Notes under the pieces: model-generated
Seen by the model: the letters and a program-made list of their open reading frames with translations, nothing else
Told to the model about the DNA's origin: nothing
The model's database searches: none
Assembly (NCBI GenBank): GCA_001600415.1
Contig: BCJX01000006.1
Coordinates: forward strand, 239,983-303,982
Source of the DNA: Pascua guehoae
Taxonomy: Eukaryota > Basidiomycota > Tremellomycetes > Trichosporonales > Trichosporonaceae
DNA length: 64,000 bases
Reading direction: 5' to 3'
Made by a program: the position numbers and the translations under genes
Shown here: in pieces, positions 35,693 to 45,239 of the stretch
Position numbering within the stretch: the stretch's first letter is position 1
Layout of the letters: every line of letters begins with the position of its first letter

Positions 35693-36003
35693 AGCATAGA
35701 CATGGGATGCATGATGATACAGTGGGGAACAGGTGCAAGTGGGCCGTGGGTGGGTTGGTGCAATGATGGGTGGCAGTTTGAAGCGGGCATGAGTGTGTAT
35801 AGGAGCTGTGCCCCGGTTGTAGGGCCGCGACGTGGAGTTGGGTTGCGAGAATGCGCGGGGTAGCGAGGTTCAAGCCGCGAGTTAGGAGCTCGTCGAGGTT
35901 ACCTCTGTCTAGATTGCAGCCCTATTGTCGTCATGAAGGCACGTCAATCGCAGCCGCCAGCGCGTTTCTACCATCAGCTCTGGGTCCCACCACTCCCGAT
36001 GAC
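35693..36003. other. Convergent 3' spacer
   Basis: 311 bp between the converging 3' ends of the NatB subunit and CTK3 genes. No gene or repeat seen. Confidence 0.5.
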
Positions 36004-36702
36004 TCACTCTCGCATACGCTCCGCATCGTCGTCGTCGAGGTCGCTCGTGCCCTCCCACATGAGGTCAAACTCGACATCGAGGGGCGCGACGGCCGGCGCC
36101 GGCGGGGGCGGCATGAGTTTTGAACTGGCAGCCGCGGCAGCCTGGGACGAGGACGCGGGCGACCCCCGTGCGGGCGATGCGGGGGGGAAGGGGCTGGGGC
36201 TCGGCGCGGGACTCGCACGCAGGGCGGGAATGGGGAGGATCCACATGCGCTCGCGGAGACGTTTTTGGCGCTCGCGGTCCTCTTCAATACGGCGGAGGAC
36301 CTCGCTGCGTGTAAACGCCACGGCCGAGCTGGGGCGCTTGCGTCCCGCCTGCGCCTCGGCCGTCTCGGTATCCTTATCCCCGCACGCACGCTTGACACGC
36401 TCGTCGCGCCCGTCCAGACTCGCGAGCACAGAGTCGACGACCGCGGGCGAAATGACCCGGCGCGCACGCCACGAGTCGAGAATCGCCCGCGTCGAGCGCA
36501 GGTTGAGCACGCCCTCGCGCGTATCGGGCACGACGGCCGCGACGATCCCGGCGAGCCCACGCTCGATGAGCGAGAGGTAGGGCGCGTCGGGCGGGCCGAG
36601 GGTGGATGATGTCTCGGCGAGCGAGTCGAGAAAGTAGAGAATGTTGATGCGTGCGTTGAGTGATGCCTGCGGGGTCAGGATGAGTCAGGCAGGGTTGGAG
36701 GT

Positions 36703-36743
<41 letters not shown>

Positions 36744-37450
36744 AGGTGGGGGAGGGGTGCTTGGGCAGGTAGATGGGGATGGGGACGCGCCTGGGACATG
36801 GCCGGGTGACGGTGTAAACCGCAGCGATTGCAGAGGTCATCGACAATGGCTTGGGTCCGGCCGGCGCCGGCGTCGCCCGTCACTGCAATGGACACCAACG
36901 CCGCCGTCGCGGCACTCGACATGTCTCCCTCCCTCCTTGTGATGGTGGCAGAGCAGCGCCGTACATCGGTACAGTTACGGGCGCCGACTTGTCATCGACT
37001 ACCGACGCCGCCGACGCCGCCGGCACCATCCTTGACATCTCAACTCGTCTCACCCTTCGGACTCTTGCACGCGCGCCTCACATGCACGAGCATGCCGCCG
37101 CCGTCACGCCTACACTTGCCATCACATCGTGCTCCCACGCCATCCTCCCGCCGACGCAGCAACACTGTACACTCCCTCCCCGCCTCGCCCAACCCCGTTC
37201 CCATCCCCCAGAGTCCCCAGCGCCCCCCTCGCGCCAACCCCGCAAGCGTCTCCCCCCCGGCCCTCCCCCCCGACACACTGGGACTGACCTTATCCACCTC
37301 CTCGACGATACATTCCCACAGGTCGTCTCCGCACTTTGCGCCATACTTTACCGCAAACGAGACGACCTTGGCAATGCTCGCCTGGCTCGCGTTGAGGGTG
37401 CGCAGGAGCTTGAGGAAGGCGAGGCGCGCCTCGAACGGGTCGAGCGACAT
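36004..37450 (-). CDS. CTK3: CTD kinase gamma subunit (Ctk3), CID-like domain
   Basis: Two exons on the minus strand, 37450-37289 and 36666-36004; 274 aa. Ctk3 supports the CTDK-I cyclin-dependent kinase, which phosphorylates Ser2 of the RNA polymerase II tail. The start MSLDPFEARLAFLKLLRTLN and then ASQASIAKVVSFAVKYGAKC, GDDLWECIVEEVDK, ASLNARINILYFLDSL match the family N-terminal CTD-interacting domain closely. A central VISPAVVDSVLASLDGRDER helix and TRSEVLRRIEEDRERQKRLR segment follow, then a Pro/Ala-rich stretch and an acidic end, EFDLMWEGTSDLDDDDAERM. The 622-nt intron carries a 40-nt C run in the sense strand (G run on plus). The family C-terminus is typically EEDR-rich as here. Identification firm. 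Confidence 0.92.
36703..36742 (+). repeat. Uninterrupted G40 homopolymer inside the CTK3 intron
   Basis: Forty consecutive G on plus, C on the CTK3 transcript, flanked by further G-rich sequence to about 36775. It sits 37 nt from the CTK3 acceptor, in place of the usual pyrimidine tract. Confidence 0.9.
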
Positions 37451-37814
37451 GGCGGGGTGAGCTGGGGGTGTGGGGTGGGCGTGGGGTGTGGCGGTGGGCC
37501 GGACCGGGGACGCGGGGGTGAGTCGGGGGCGCGGGGGGTGCGACTCGGCCGCTAGGAGTGTCGCGGGAAGGTGTGGTCCGGTAGGTTGACGTGTTGTGGG
37601 CGAGAGGATGACGGTGAAGTTGAGATGCAAAGTCGGAGTTTGTTGGTGGAGGTCGACTGTTTGGATGGGGTGAGATGCCACCGCCACCAGTCACTCGGTC
37701 ACGATCCGGTGCACCGTGTCCGCCGAGCAGACGCAGACGAGCGCTATGACAAGAGCGGGGACAAGACAGAAGACACAGAGTACAGAGTAGTGACAATACA
37801 TGCAAATCTAAAGT
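37451..37814. promoter_or_regulatory. CTK3 upstream region
   Basis: 364 bp between the CTK3 ATG and the 3' end of COA5, both on minus. It must hold the CTK3 promoter. I see no clear element beyond G/T-rich sequence on plus. Confidence 0.3.
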
Positions 37815-38422
37815 CTACTGCCGGTGGCCCTTTGCTTCGTCGGTCAGGTGGTTTCCGCGGAACCGGCGGCGCATGTCGAGCTGGGGTGTCAGTGGCCAGA
37901 TCAGCCGGGGGCGTGTCGGCGCCGGGGTCGAGAACAGCACCCCACACAACGTCCATGTCGGCGTGCATGCTGCTCGAGCATGGACGCAACACCCCGACTC
38001 GGACTCGACCTCCACCCAAGGCAACTCACAATGCCGCGCTTGCAGTCGACAAAACTCGCAAGGAGGTGCTGGCACGGTGGCGGGAGCTGGTGGTTCTTGA
38101 TGCACTCTGCGGGCAGCTTGTTCTCCTTGAGCACACTGGGGTTAGTGGGGTCTTGCGCTTGGGCAGCGTCGGCGCAGGCCGTGGCCGCGACAGCGGCGGC
38201 GGCGGCGGCGAGGGTGGTGGTTCGGTGGGTGAGTCGCTGTTCGGAGTTCCGGCCCAGCCGACCTCGGTTCCGCGATTCGCCGCCGACGCCGCCGCCCAAC
38301 GCACCGCTGAACAAGCACGGCGCTCGTACCCAGACTCACCAGTCTGTCCGGAGGACACACTTTACGAGCTCGTTGCGCTCGTACTGGCACGCGAGGCCGG
38401 GCTTGCCGTCCTTTGCGGACAT
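37815..38422 (-). CDS. PET191: Cytochrome c oxidase assembly factor Coa5/Pet191
   Basis: Three exons on the minus strand: 38422-38340, 38135-38030 and 37880-37815; 84 aa, normal for this twin-Cys family. The protein is a soluble intermembrane-space factor needed for complex IV assembly, imported by the Mia40 relay. It reads GLACQYERNELVKCVLRTDC, then LPAECIKNHQLPPPCQHLLA, FVDCKRGILDMRRRFRGN. The paired cysteines and the near-invariant CKRG(I/M)LDMRxRFRG motif identify it. Small size and exon phases 2 and 0 are consistent. Confidence 0.92.
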
Positions 38423-38594
38423 GGTCGATGGAGTGGAGGGAGGCAAAAGTTGGAAATCGAGTGGGTCAGTTTCATGGCCCGACTTTACCGAGTGGGAGTG
38501 GTGAGTGGCCAACGACGACAATGTTGGCACTGTTGTCTGTTGTCATCTGACCCATCGTTCCGACTGATCCCACCCCAACCCCCACGTCTCCGCG
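38423..38594. promoter_or_regulatory. 172-bp divergent promoter
   Basis: Separates the COA5 start (minus) from the start of a putative mitochondrial membrane protein (plus). The head-to-head arrangement of two likely mitochondrial genes suggests shared regulation; no motif is clear. Confidence 0.35.
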
Positions 38595-39305
38595 ATGCTC
38601 CGCCTCGGCCGCCTCGGCCGCCTCGACCTCGGCGCGCGCGTTCCGGCACCACGCCCGCGCGCGCGATACGCCCACTCGCGCCCTCCACCGCACTCGTCAC
38701 ACTCGCCGCACCACTCGTCGCACCACCGCGGAGGAAGTAACGCGCACTACGACCCGTTCGCCGAGTTCCCGCTCGAGGTGCCGCCCCTCTCGCAGCGCCT
38801 GAAACCCCTCATCCCGTTCCTCATCTACTGGAGCGCCATTACGAGCCTCGCCGTGCACCTGCTCCGGCTGCGCAAGTCGGCAGAGTCCGAGCTGGCCCGC
38901 GCGCACGCGCAAGAGTCGGTCCTGCGCGGCCTTGAGGCGCGGTTTGAGGCGGGCGAGGTCGTGCCGGACGCCGAGATTCGGCGCGAGCTCGAAATGGTCG
39001 GGCTCAGGGAGCGGACGGCGCTCACGGCCCACCTTGACGAGGAGCTCGGCGAGCTCAGGCCCGTGTCGTGGCTCCAGGTCTTGCTTGGGCGCAAGGCCGG
39101 GAGAGGGGACGAGGAGGCGGGGGTGGGCGAGGCTGACGGTGAGGGTGAGGCACGGGCGAGGAGGGAGGAGGATAGTGAAGATAAGGCGGTCGAGGAGTGG
39201 ACAAAGAGTGAGTTTGTGTGTGGACGGGGTTCGGTGGTGGTCGCTCCAGAGGACGCGGTCGTGTCGGCGCGGCGTTGGCGGACGCGTGCTGGGTGTTCAG
39301 GCTAG
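38595..39305 (+). CDS. Putative mitochondrial single-span membrane protein
   Basis: An ATG at 38595 opens MLRLGRLGRLDLGARVPAPR, an Arg-rich, acid-free start typical of a mitochondrial presequence. A His/Ser-rich linker and YDPFAEFPLEVPPLSQRLKP precede one membrane span, LIPFLIYWSAITSLAVHLL. A charged helical region follows (ESVLRGLEARFEAGEVVPDA; ELEMVGLRERTALTAHLDEE). A GTGAGT donor after 39207 and an acceptor at 39300 define a 93-nt intron; splicing gives EEWTKS and stop (205 aa). The same TAG at 39303-39305 ends the unspliced frame (236 aa). Similar proteins occur in fungi without a name I can assign. Function unknown. Confidence 0.65.
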   Translation: MLRLGRLGRLDLGARVPAPRPRARYAHSRPPPHSSHSPHHSSHHRGGSNAHYDPFAEFPLEVPPLSQRLKPLIPFLIYWSAITSLAVHLLRLRKSAESELARAHAQESVLRGLEARFEAGEVVPDAEIRRELEMVGLRERTALTAHLDEELGELRPVSWLQVLLGRKAGRGDEEAGVGEADGEGEARARREEDSEDKAVEEWTKSEFVCGRGSVVVAPEDAVVSARRWRTRAGCSG

Positions 39306-39325
39306 GCTACGGGCGACTGCTGCCG

Positions 39326-39544
39326 TCACATCTTCCGAACACACTTCTCGTGTACTTTAACGATCGCGCGTGCTGCGGCTTCCGCTCGCTTGTTCTCTGA
39401 CTTGTCCTTTGGCATGTCCGCGGCTTGCAGGAGCGTGTGCTCGGCATCTCTGCGAGCCGCCGACCAGTGCTGCCTGTATGCGTTATTCCGGCTCCAGCGT
39501 GCTGGAGTGGCTGCACCTTGAGTGGCCCATACTGGAGTGGTCAT
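39326..39544 (-). CDS. Small ORF, 72 aa, uncertain
   Basis: Starts MTTPVWATQGAATPARWSRN and ends AARAIVKVHEKCVRKM. The second half is rich in Lys/Arg/Glu/Ala with GAG/AAG codons like real genes nearby and would form a helix. It runs antisense just past the preceding plus-strand gene. It could be a small gene, a terminal exon or chance. Confidence 0.3.
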   Translation of the reverse strand: MTTPVWATQGAATPARWSRNNAYRQHWSAARRDAEHTLLQAADMPKDKSENKRAEAAARAIVKVHEKCVRKM

Positions 39545-39719
39545 GCTTGCTGTGGCTTGCACTGGACTGTATGCGGCCTGCTTTAGTATCCCACCCAGCC
39601 GTCTACAGATGCGGCGTTGTCGCGTCGGTTAAGTGGCCTCTCTGTCCTCGGATAGCAGCGCCGACGCCGTCTTTGGCTCGCTGGCTAGCTGACTAGCTGG
39701 CTATTGTGTATCCCCTGCC

Positions 39720-39863
39720 ATGCTTCATCCTCGCCTAGGTCGAGCCGCTTACACCCCAGTCGTCAACGAGGCCACCACACCCGCCCCCGTGCCAGAGGTC
39801 AAGGTCGAGCCCGCACGTACTGGTGTCGTGCCCCGCGCGGAATCGTCCAGTGTCTACCTCTGA
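39720..39863 (+). CDS. 47-aa ORF or last exon, uncertain
   Basis: The frame reads MLHPRLGRAAYTPVVNEATT then PAPVPEVKVEPARTGVVPRA, ESSSVYL and stop. Codon choice (GTC AAC GAG GCC, GAG GTC AAG GTC GAG) is like genuine genes here. The preceding bases look like an intron end, with CTGACTAGCTGG, a pyrimidine stretch and CGCCTAG, so it may be a terminal exon of an unassembled or broken gene. Confidence 0.3.
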   Translation: MLHPRLGRAAYTPVVNEATTPAPVPEVKVEPARTGVVPRAESSSVYL

Positions 39864-40130
39864 CCTTGTCTCTCCGCCCTACCTTAGGGACTCAGGCTCT
39901 CAGCTCTACCTCTGAGCTGCCGGGTCTTGGCCCTGCCCTGCTTTGATCATGTACATGCATACAACATGGCTCTGGCGCTACTTGCGATGACTCTGACTGG
40001 TATCTGATAGCAATAACCCGTGGCGTTTCCACTGTCCAAGCTCCGCTCCGCTTCTATCCTTCCGCTCTTTCTCTTACCTCGCTCATTCAACTGCAGTGAT
40101 GCAACGCACACTCACACTACACCCACCCAC
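39864..40130. other. Spacer before ZC3HC1-like gene 3' end
   Basis: About 270 bp with no gene; contains CTCTACCTCTGA-type short repeats around 39855-39915. Confidence 0.4.
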
Positions 40131-41862
40131 TTACGCGCGCCGGTGCCGCTTGCCTTCAGGCACATGCACATCCAGGATCCACCCGGGCTCTGTGCCGGCC
40201 TCGGACGTACGGAGCAGGGTACACGCCTCCCACCACCCGTCGTCAGCGAGCGGGCACCATGCGCAGTGTTCCCTGTGCAGGTCGAACACGCGGCCGCGGC
40301 CGGGCTGGAACGCCCACAGTCCCACACGTCGGAGACAGATGCGACAGCGCACAATCTCCGTCTTGCGGTCTGCGTGCGCGGGTGGGTGAGCAGCCCCTGT
40401 GTGTGTGCTTGATCCATGCGAGTCGAGGTCGGCGACAAAGTCTGTCGGCGCCGCCAGGTCGTGCGGGTACCACCCAAACAGCGCGAGGGCGGCCGCGAGG
40501 GGCTCGAGAGCGAGGGGGGCGGCGCGCGCGGCAGCGTACCCATCGAGCGCGGCTGCGAGATGCTCCACCTCTGCGTGTGGGACGGGTGTGGCCCACTCGG
40601 GCCGGACGGGGCCCAGCGAGCGTCCCTGGAGTGCGGCGGCGAGCGGCGCAAGGCTCACGGCGAGTAACGGGTGAAGACGGCTGCGCAGTTCGACGACCAG
40701 TTCCCGTGGTGTCGCGGCGGTGCGCCACGCACACCCTTGAGCATGGCGCGTGCCCAGCGTCGATGCGAGGCGGGCAATGACACCGTCGCGTACGCGGGCA
40801 GGGAGTGTGTCGAGCCCGTCCAGCCCCCACTGCGCGCCGCAGCCGCCCGCGCACGTCAGGGTACCTCCTGGCGTAAAGATCCAGCCGGCGAGCGCGCACG
40901 GGACTGGGCCGAGCGCCGGCGGGAGAGATGACGGCGGGAATGTCCGGAGTCGGGCGAGGAGTGGGAGTGGGGAAAATGGCTCGAATGTTGATGTTGGGGG
41001 GAGCACGGGGACGGGCGTCGTCGAGGGAATGTAGGAGGGAGAGACGGGGGTGGGGGTGAAGAAGCGCCTCTTGGTTGGCGGTACGAGGAGGCGATCAAGC
41101 GCAGCCAGGAGGCGGGTCTGGGAGCAGGAAGCATGGGTGATGAGAGAGCCGTTGGGTGAGGTCAGGTGAACAATAAGACACAATAGACACAATGGGGACA
41201 GTCAGACAAAGCGGGAGATCCAATGCAAGACGATCGTCAGTGCTAGCCCATACTCAGGTCTACCTCTCCAAACTCACCGCATCGTAGCGGACCTCGATGT
41301 CGGATTCGACCGCGTCGACTTCGCTATCGCTGTCGTCCTGGCGTTAGCTCCTGATCGTACTCGCGTCTCTGAGCGGAAAGCTGTTCATGGCACCGCACGC
41401 GCTCGAGACCAGCCAGATCAGTGCTCCTCCCTGGCCATATGCCGCTCTGAGAATGAGATATCGGCCTTAGTTCCATCCCCGGTATAACACACTTCTCAAA
41501 ACACAGAGGCTCCAGAACGGTTCGAGCTCCGAGAGGATCTCGGAGCAGGCATGCCTTGGCAATGAGTGGCGAAAGCTGAGGCGTCTCCATGAGGCTGGAT
41601 GCCGGACAAAACGCGCTCCCTGTAGCCAGTAACACCCATCAGGGCCATCCACAATGCCACAGGTAACACCATCACAGGCGAGACCAACACCAAACGGACT
41701 CATCACCGCGCACAACATCCTCCAACACCTTGCCACCATAAGAGCGCCCAAACTCACCCCAAAGGCCCATTCTTCCCCATCATACAGTGCACGAAAGACA
41801 TCGCGCAGGTCGGCTGCCGTGTCCGCGTCCGTCAGGCTGTGGGCGGGTGCCACCTGTGCCAT
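40131..41862 (-). CDS. C3HC zinc-finger protein (ZC3HC1/NIPA, Rsm1/Pml39 type)
   Basis: Three exons on the minus strand: 41862-41758, 41337-41278 and 41117-40131; 383 aa. The first exon reads MAQVAPAHSLTDADTAADLR then DVFRALYDGEEWAFG; the second is acidic (DDSDSEVDAVESDIEVRYDA). The C3HC finger follows a Trp-Phe-Thr-Pro segment: LTCAGGCGAQWGLDGLDTLP and HAQGCAWR. A second Zn site typical of the Rsm1/NIPA C-terminal module reads CRICLRRVGLWAFQPGRG, FDLHREHCAWCP. Mammalian NIPA/ZC3HC1 and yeast Pml39 sit at the nuclear basket, and Rsm1 is linked to mRNA export in fission yeast. An equivalent nuclear-pore role is inferred. The 420-nt first intron is long and could hide a small exon. Confidence 0.82.
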
Positions 41863-42704
41863 CGTGTCGATACAGATGTCGTTTGCGAGATGGATAGGGG
41901 TATGTTGTGGTTGATTCAATGGCTTCGAGCCCTTCGTACTATCACCATCATCATCGTCCCTGACGGAATCGGTCGTATCACGTGACCCACACAATTTGCT
42001 CCCGCCCGCCAAACCACTCTCCCCCTGCCTCAGTCCAAGGATAAAAACTCGCCCCGCCGCGACTTTTCTCTTTTTCTTTTCTTTTTACCAACGCGCCCGT
42101 CCTTCGCGCCCCGCCCCTCTATGGGCGGTGCGTTCCGGCCCAGCATTCTGCTGGTGCATCGGGCGCCAGAGCAAACCGCTTGGTTTCGTTAGCTGCTGGC
42201 CCGTCGTCACCGACTCTTTAATAGCCAGTTTCTTGATAGTAGCCTTGCGACATTGCACCCACCAACACGACTACACGAGCGTCGCGGACGGAGACGCGGG
42301 GACGCGTGGCGTTTTCCGTCGACCTGTCGAGGCGCCGGATGCCGTGCGTGTGTGGTTTGGTTTTGGTATGAAGAATGTGAAGAATGCCTGTTGAGCTGCA
42401 TGTCGTCGGACTGAGCGTCTATTGGCTGGCCGTGGAGGATTGGTCGCCATGAAGGGTCGAGCAGGACTGGGCTCATCTGCACGGACGTACGGCCGGAGAT
42501 GGGTTACGGCGTCGAGAGCTGGTGTGTGTCCCCCGTCAGAGGCGGGACCGGTCGGTGCATGCCTGAACAGAGACGTGCTGTCATGTACCCAGATCCTCAA
42601 ATAAGTAGTCGACTTGAACCGACGCTCTTGCCCATGTTCAGACAGAGGCCAGTATCGCGCAGTGGTTGAGATGTGCAGTGTGCATGCGTTGCTATGATGT
42701 TTGT
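41863..42704. promoter_or_regulatory. ZC3HC1-like gene promoter region
   Basis: 842 bp upstream of the zinc-finger gene, up to the 3' end of the mitochondrial MetRS gene. A TCACGTGA palindrome core (CACGTG at 41979-41984) lies about 120 bp from the ATG, and a T/C tract CTTTTTCTTTTCTTTTTACC is at about 42070-42089. No coding frame accepted. Confidence 0.4.
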
Positions 42705-44967
42705 CTACTTGTTGCTCTTCTTCTTGCTCCCCTTGTTCCCTCCCTTGCTCTTGGCGTTCGCCTTGGCCTCGCCCTTGTCCAGCTCCACACGGGGGAACAG
42801 CGTCGTTCCCTTGAACTTTTCCCTCGCCTCGGTGAGGCGCGCGACAATCTCTGCGGCGTCGGCTTCACCGGCCCACTGTGCGCTCTCCCACGTGCGCTCG
42901 TTGCTGGGCACTCCCAGGCGGTCGAGGAGCTCCTGTGCTTTGGAGGGCATGACGGGCTGGGCGAGGATGCCCGCGATCCGGAGCGCATGGTACGCGTACA
43001 CGACGGCAGCGGTGCCGTCTTCGCTTGCCCATGGGGCCGCGGCGGAAAACTCGCGGTTGGCGTCGGCGAGCACGTCAAGGAGCAGCGCACACGCGCGGGT
43101 GATCTCAAAGGCCTCAAAGTGCGCCTCGTAGCGGTCTCGTGCTCCTGCGAGCACCGTGTCGAGGGTGGGGTTGCGCTGTCGTCCCCAGTCCCATGACTTT
43201 ACAGACCCCAGGACGCGCGCGCCACCCAGGCGCCCGACGAGGTTGCCCATCTGGTCCTGCAAACGCACGTACGCGGCCGCAAGCTCGGTCTCCGAGTAGT
43301 CGGCGTCGGTCGGGAGCGCGCCCCCAGCACGCATCAGGTACCACCGCACGCCGTCAGTGCCGTACGTCTCCATGGCTGCCACCGGGTCCGCGACGTTTCC
43401 CCTCGACTTGGACATTTTCGCCCGGCCCATCGTCCAGTGCGCGTGTGCTAGGACACGGCGTGGAGGGGCCTCACCCGCAGCGGTAAGCAAGGCCGGCCAG
43501 TGCTGGGCGTGGAAGCGGATAATATCTTTGCCTACAACGTGCATGTCGGCGGGCCAGGCGGCGTGAGAGGCCGGGTAGCCAGCAACGGTGAGGTAGTTGA
43601 TCAGGGCGTCTACCCACACGTAAATGGTCTGACTCTCGTCACCCGGGACGGGGACACCCCACCGCACGCGCGCAGATGGGCGTGAGATGGAGAGTTCGGA
43701 CAAGCTGTTGGCCTGACGGAGAAGGTCTGCGTGGTATTGGTCTGGCTGCACCGCTGGGCGTGTCAGCAGCAGTACGGGATGGGATCAAACTCGGGGAGGA
43801 ACTTGGACGGTCTTGTGCGTGTCCATCCCGCGCCAGAGCTCGTCCCACTCACCCTCGGGATCCTCAAGCCACTTTTTCAACACTGGCCCATAATTGTCCA
43901 GGCGGAACTTCCAGTTCTCCTCCTCCTGCCACACCACCTCGCTGCCCGTTTCGATGGCCACCATCTTGCCGTCAAGGTTATCGATCTGTTTGTCAGAGTA
44001 GAAGCACTCGTCAGAGACAGAGTACCACCCCGAGTGCGAGCCCTTGTACACGTCGCCGCTCGCCACGAGCTTTTTCCAGAACGCCTCGACTGCCGCATAG
44101 TGCCGGTCCTCGGACGTGCGGATAAAGTCGGTGTACGAAATGTTGGCTTGGTCGGCGAGGTTCTGCTGTCAGCGCTGTGTCTGGGGGAGTTCTTTGGCCG
44201 CAGCTTGCGGATCATCTGCCGCTTCGTCAAATGTCTCGTCTCCAGTCCGTCCTACGTCCGGTCTTTCACGTCATCATCGTAGTTGCCTCCTAATCAACCT
44301 CGTCGGCCACGACCTCTGTTCGTGACTCATCTCCCCATCTCGTGCTCCTTCCTTTACCAATCTAGGTACCTCCACAACCCAGAGGCAACACACACGCACG
44401 AACCACACCCACAACTCACCCTAAACCGCTGCGACACCTCGTCGCAAAACTCCTTCTCGCTCATGCCGCCCTTTGCCGCCGCCTGCTGGATCTTGAGTCC
44501 ATGCTCGTCGGTGCCCGTGCAGAACAAGACCTCACGGTCTGGATGGCGGAGACGGGAGAAGCGCGCCAGGACGTCGGTGAGGACGACCGTGTGTAGGTGT
44601 CCAATGTGCGGGGCTGGGGGTTAGTCGGGGTGTGTAGTGTCTGTGGTCGGTCCTTGCGCTGGGTTTGATCGACCAGGCGTCGCCCTGCCGCTGGGACGGA
44701 TGGACCCTTTGTGTGCCGCATTCAGAGCGTAGAGGAGCACTACTCACAAGCATTGACGTAGAAGATTGGCGTGGTCACAAAGAACGGCTTTGTGTCGCCC
44801 GGTGCCGGCGTGAAGAATGACTTTACGGGGGCAGGTGGAGATGTGGCCGTCGCTGCCGTCGCTGGAGGTGTGACCGAGCTCGAGAAGCGCACACCCGCAC
44901 GGAGGATGGGGACGGGACGGAGCGGCGTGCGCGCCGGCACGAGCAGGCGCGAGAGGGGCCGCCGCAT
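42705..44967 (-). CDS. MSM1: Methionyl-tRNA synthetase, mitochondrial
   Basis: Four exons on the minus strand: 44967-44748, 44613-44420, 44162-43853 and 43753-42705; 590 aa. It charges mitochondrial tRNA-Met. The N-terminus MRRPLSRLLVPARTPLRPVP is a mitochondrial presequence. The class I HIGH motif is PHIGHL (about 75-80, after FYVNAS) and the KMSKS loop is AKMSKSRGN (K354-S358). Other family blocks are FCTGTDEHGLKIQQAA, YSVSDECFYSD, YVWVDALINYLTVAGYP and HVVGKDIIRFHAQHWPALL. The absence of a Zn-knuckle insertion fits the mitochondrial/bacterial two-motif type. The C-terminus ends in a Lys/Gly/Ser-rich tail (AKSKGGNKGSKKKSNK), unusual for the mitochondrial enzyme. Divergent from folylpolyglutamate synthase over 272 bp. 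Confidence 0.95.
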
Positions 44968-45239
44968 GGGTTGTACGTTTGGAAAGAGTGGTCAGGTATG
45001 TATGTTGTTAACTTGGGTCCAATGTCAATGTCAATGTCGGCGACATTTGCGCGCGACATTGTGTGCCTGGCGGGTGAAGCAAGTGGCCGAGATCACGTGC
45101 TTTGGGCAAACAAAGTTGGAATCTGGAACCAGGTAGACTTGGAGCAGTAGTGGTCATTGCGTGCGCCACCCTCGTCGCCAGTCTACTGCCTAGCGGGGGG
45201 TAGATAAAGCGCATCAGCCACTCTTCTCGCATTGACCTC
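44968..45239. promoter_or_regulatory. Bidirectional promoter MSM1/folylpolyglutamate synthase
   Basis: 272 bp between two divergent ATGs. A CACGTG box is at 45094-45099, near the middle. Repeated GTCAATGTCAATGTC is at about 45017-45035. Confidence 0.55.

Noticed and set aside
41467..42012. 181-codon minus-strand frame as a separate gene
   Set aside because: It contains the first exon of the C3HC zinc-finger gene; a GTGAGT donor at 41757 splices it in phase to the next exon, and the rest is intron read-through.
42600..42680. tRNA-like GGTTCAAGTCGAC segment near the MSM1 3' end
   Set aside because: No acceptor pairing and an eight-base T-loop; likely chance.
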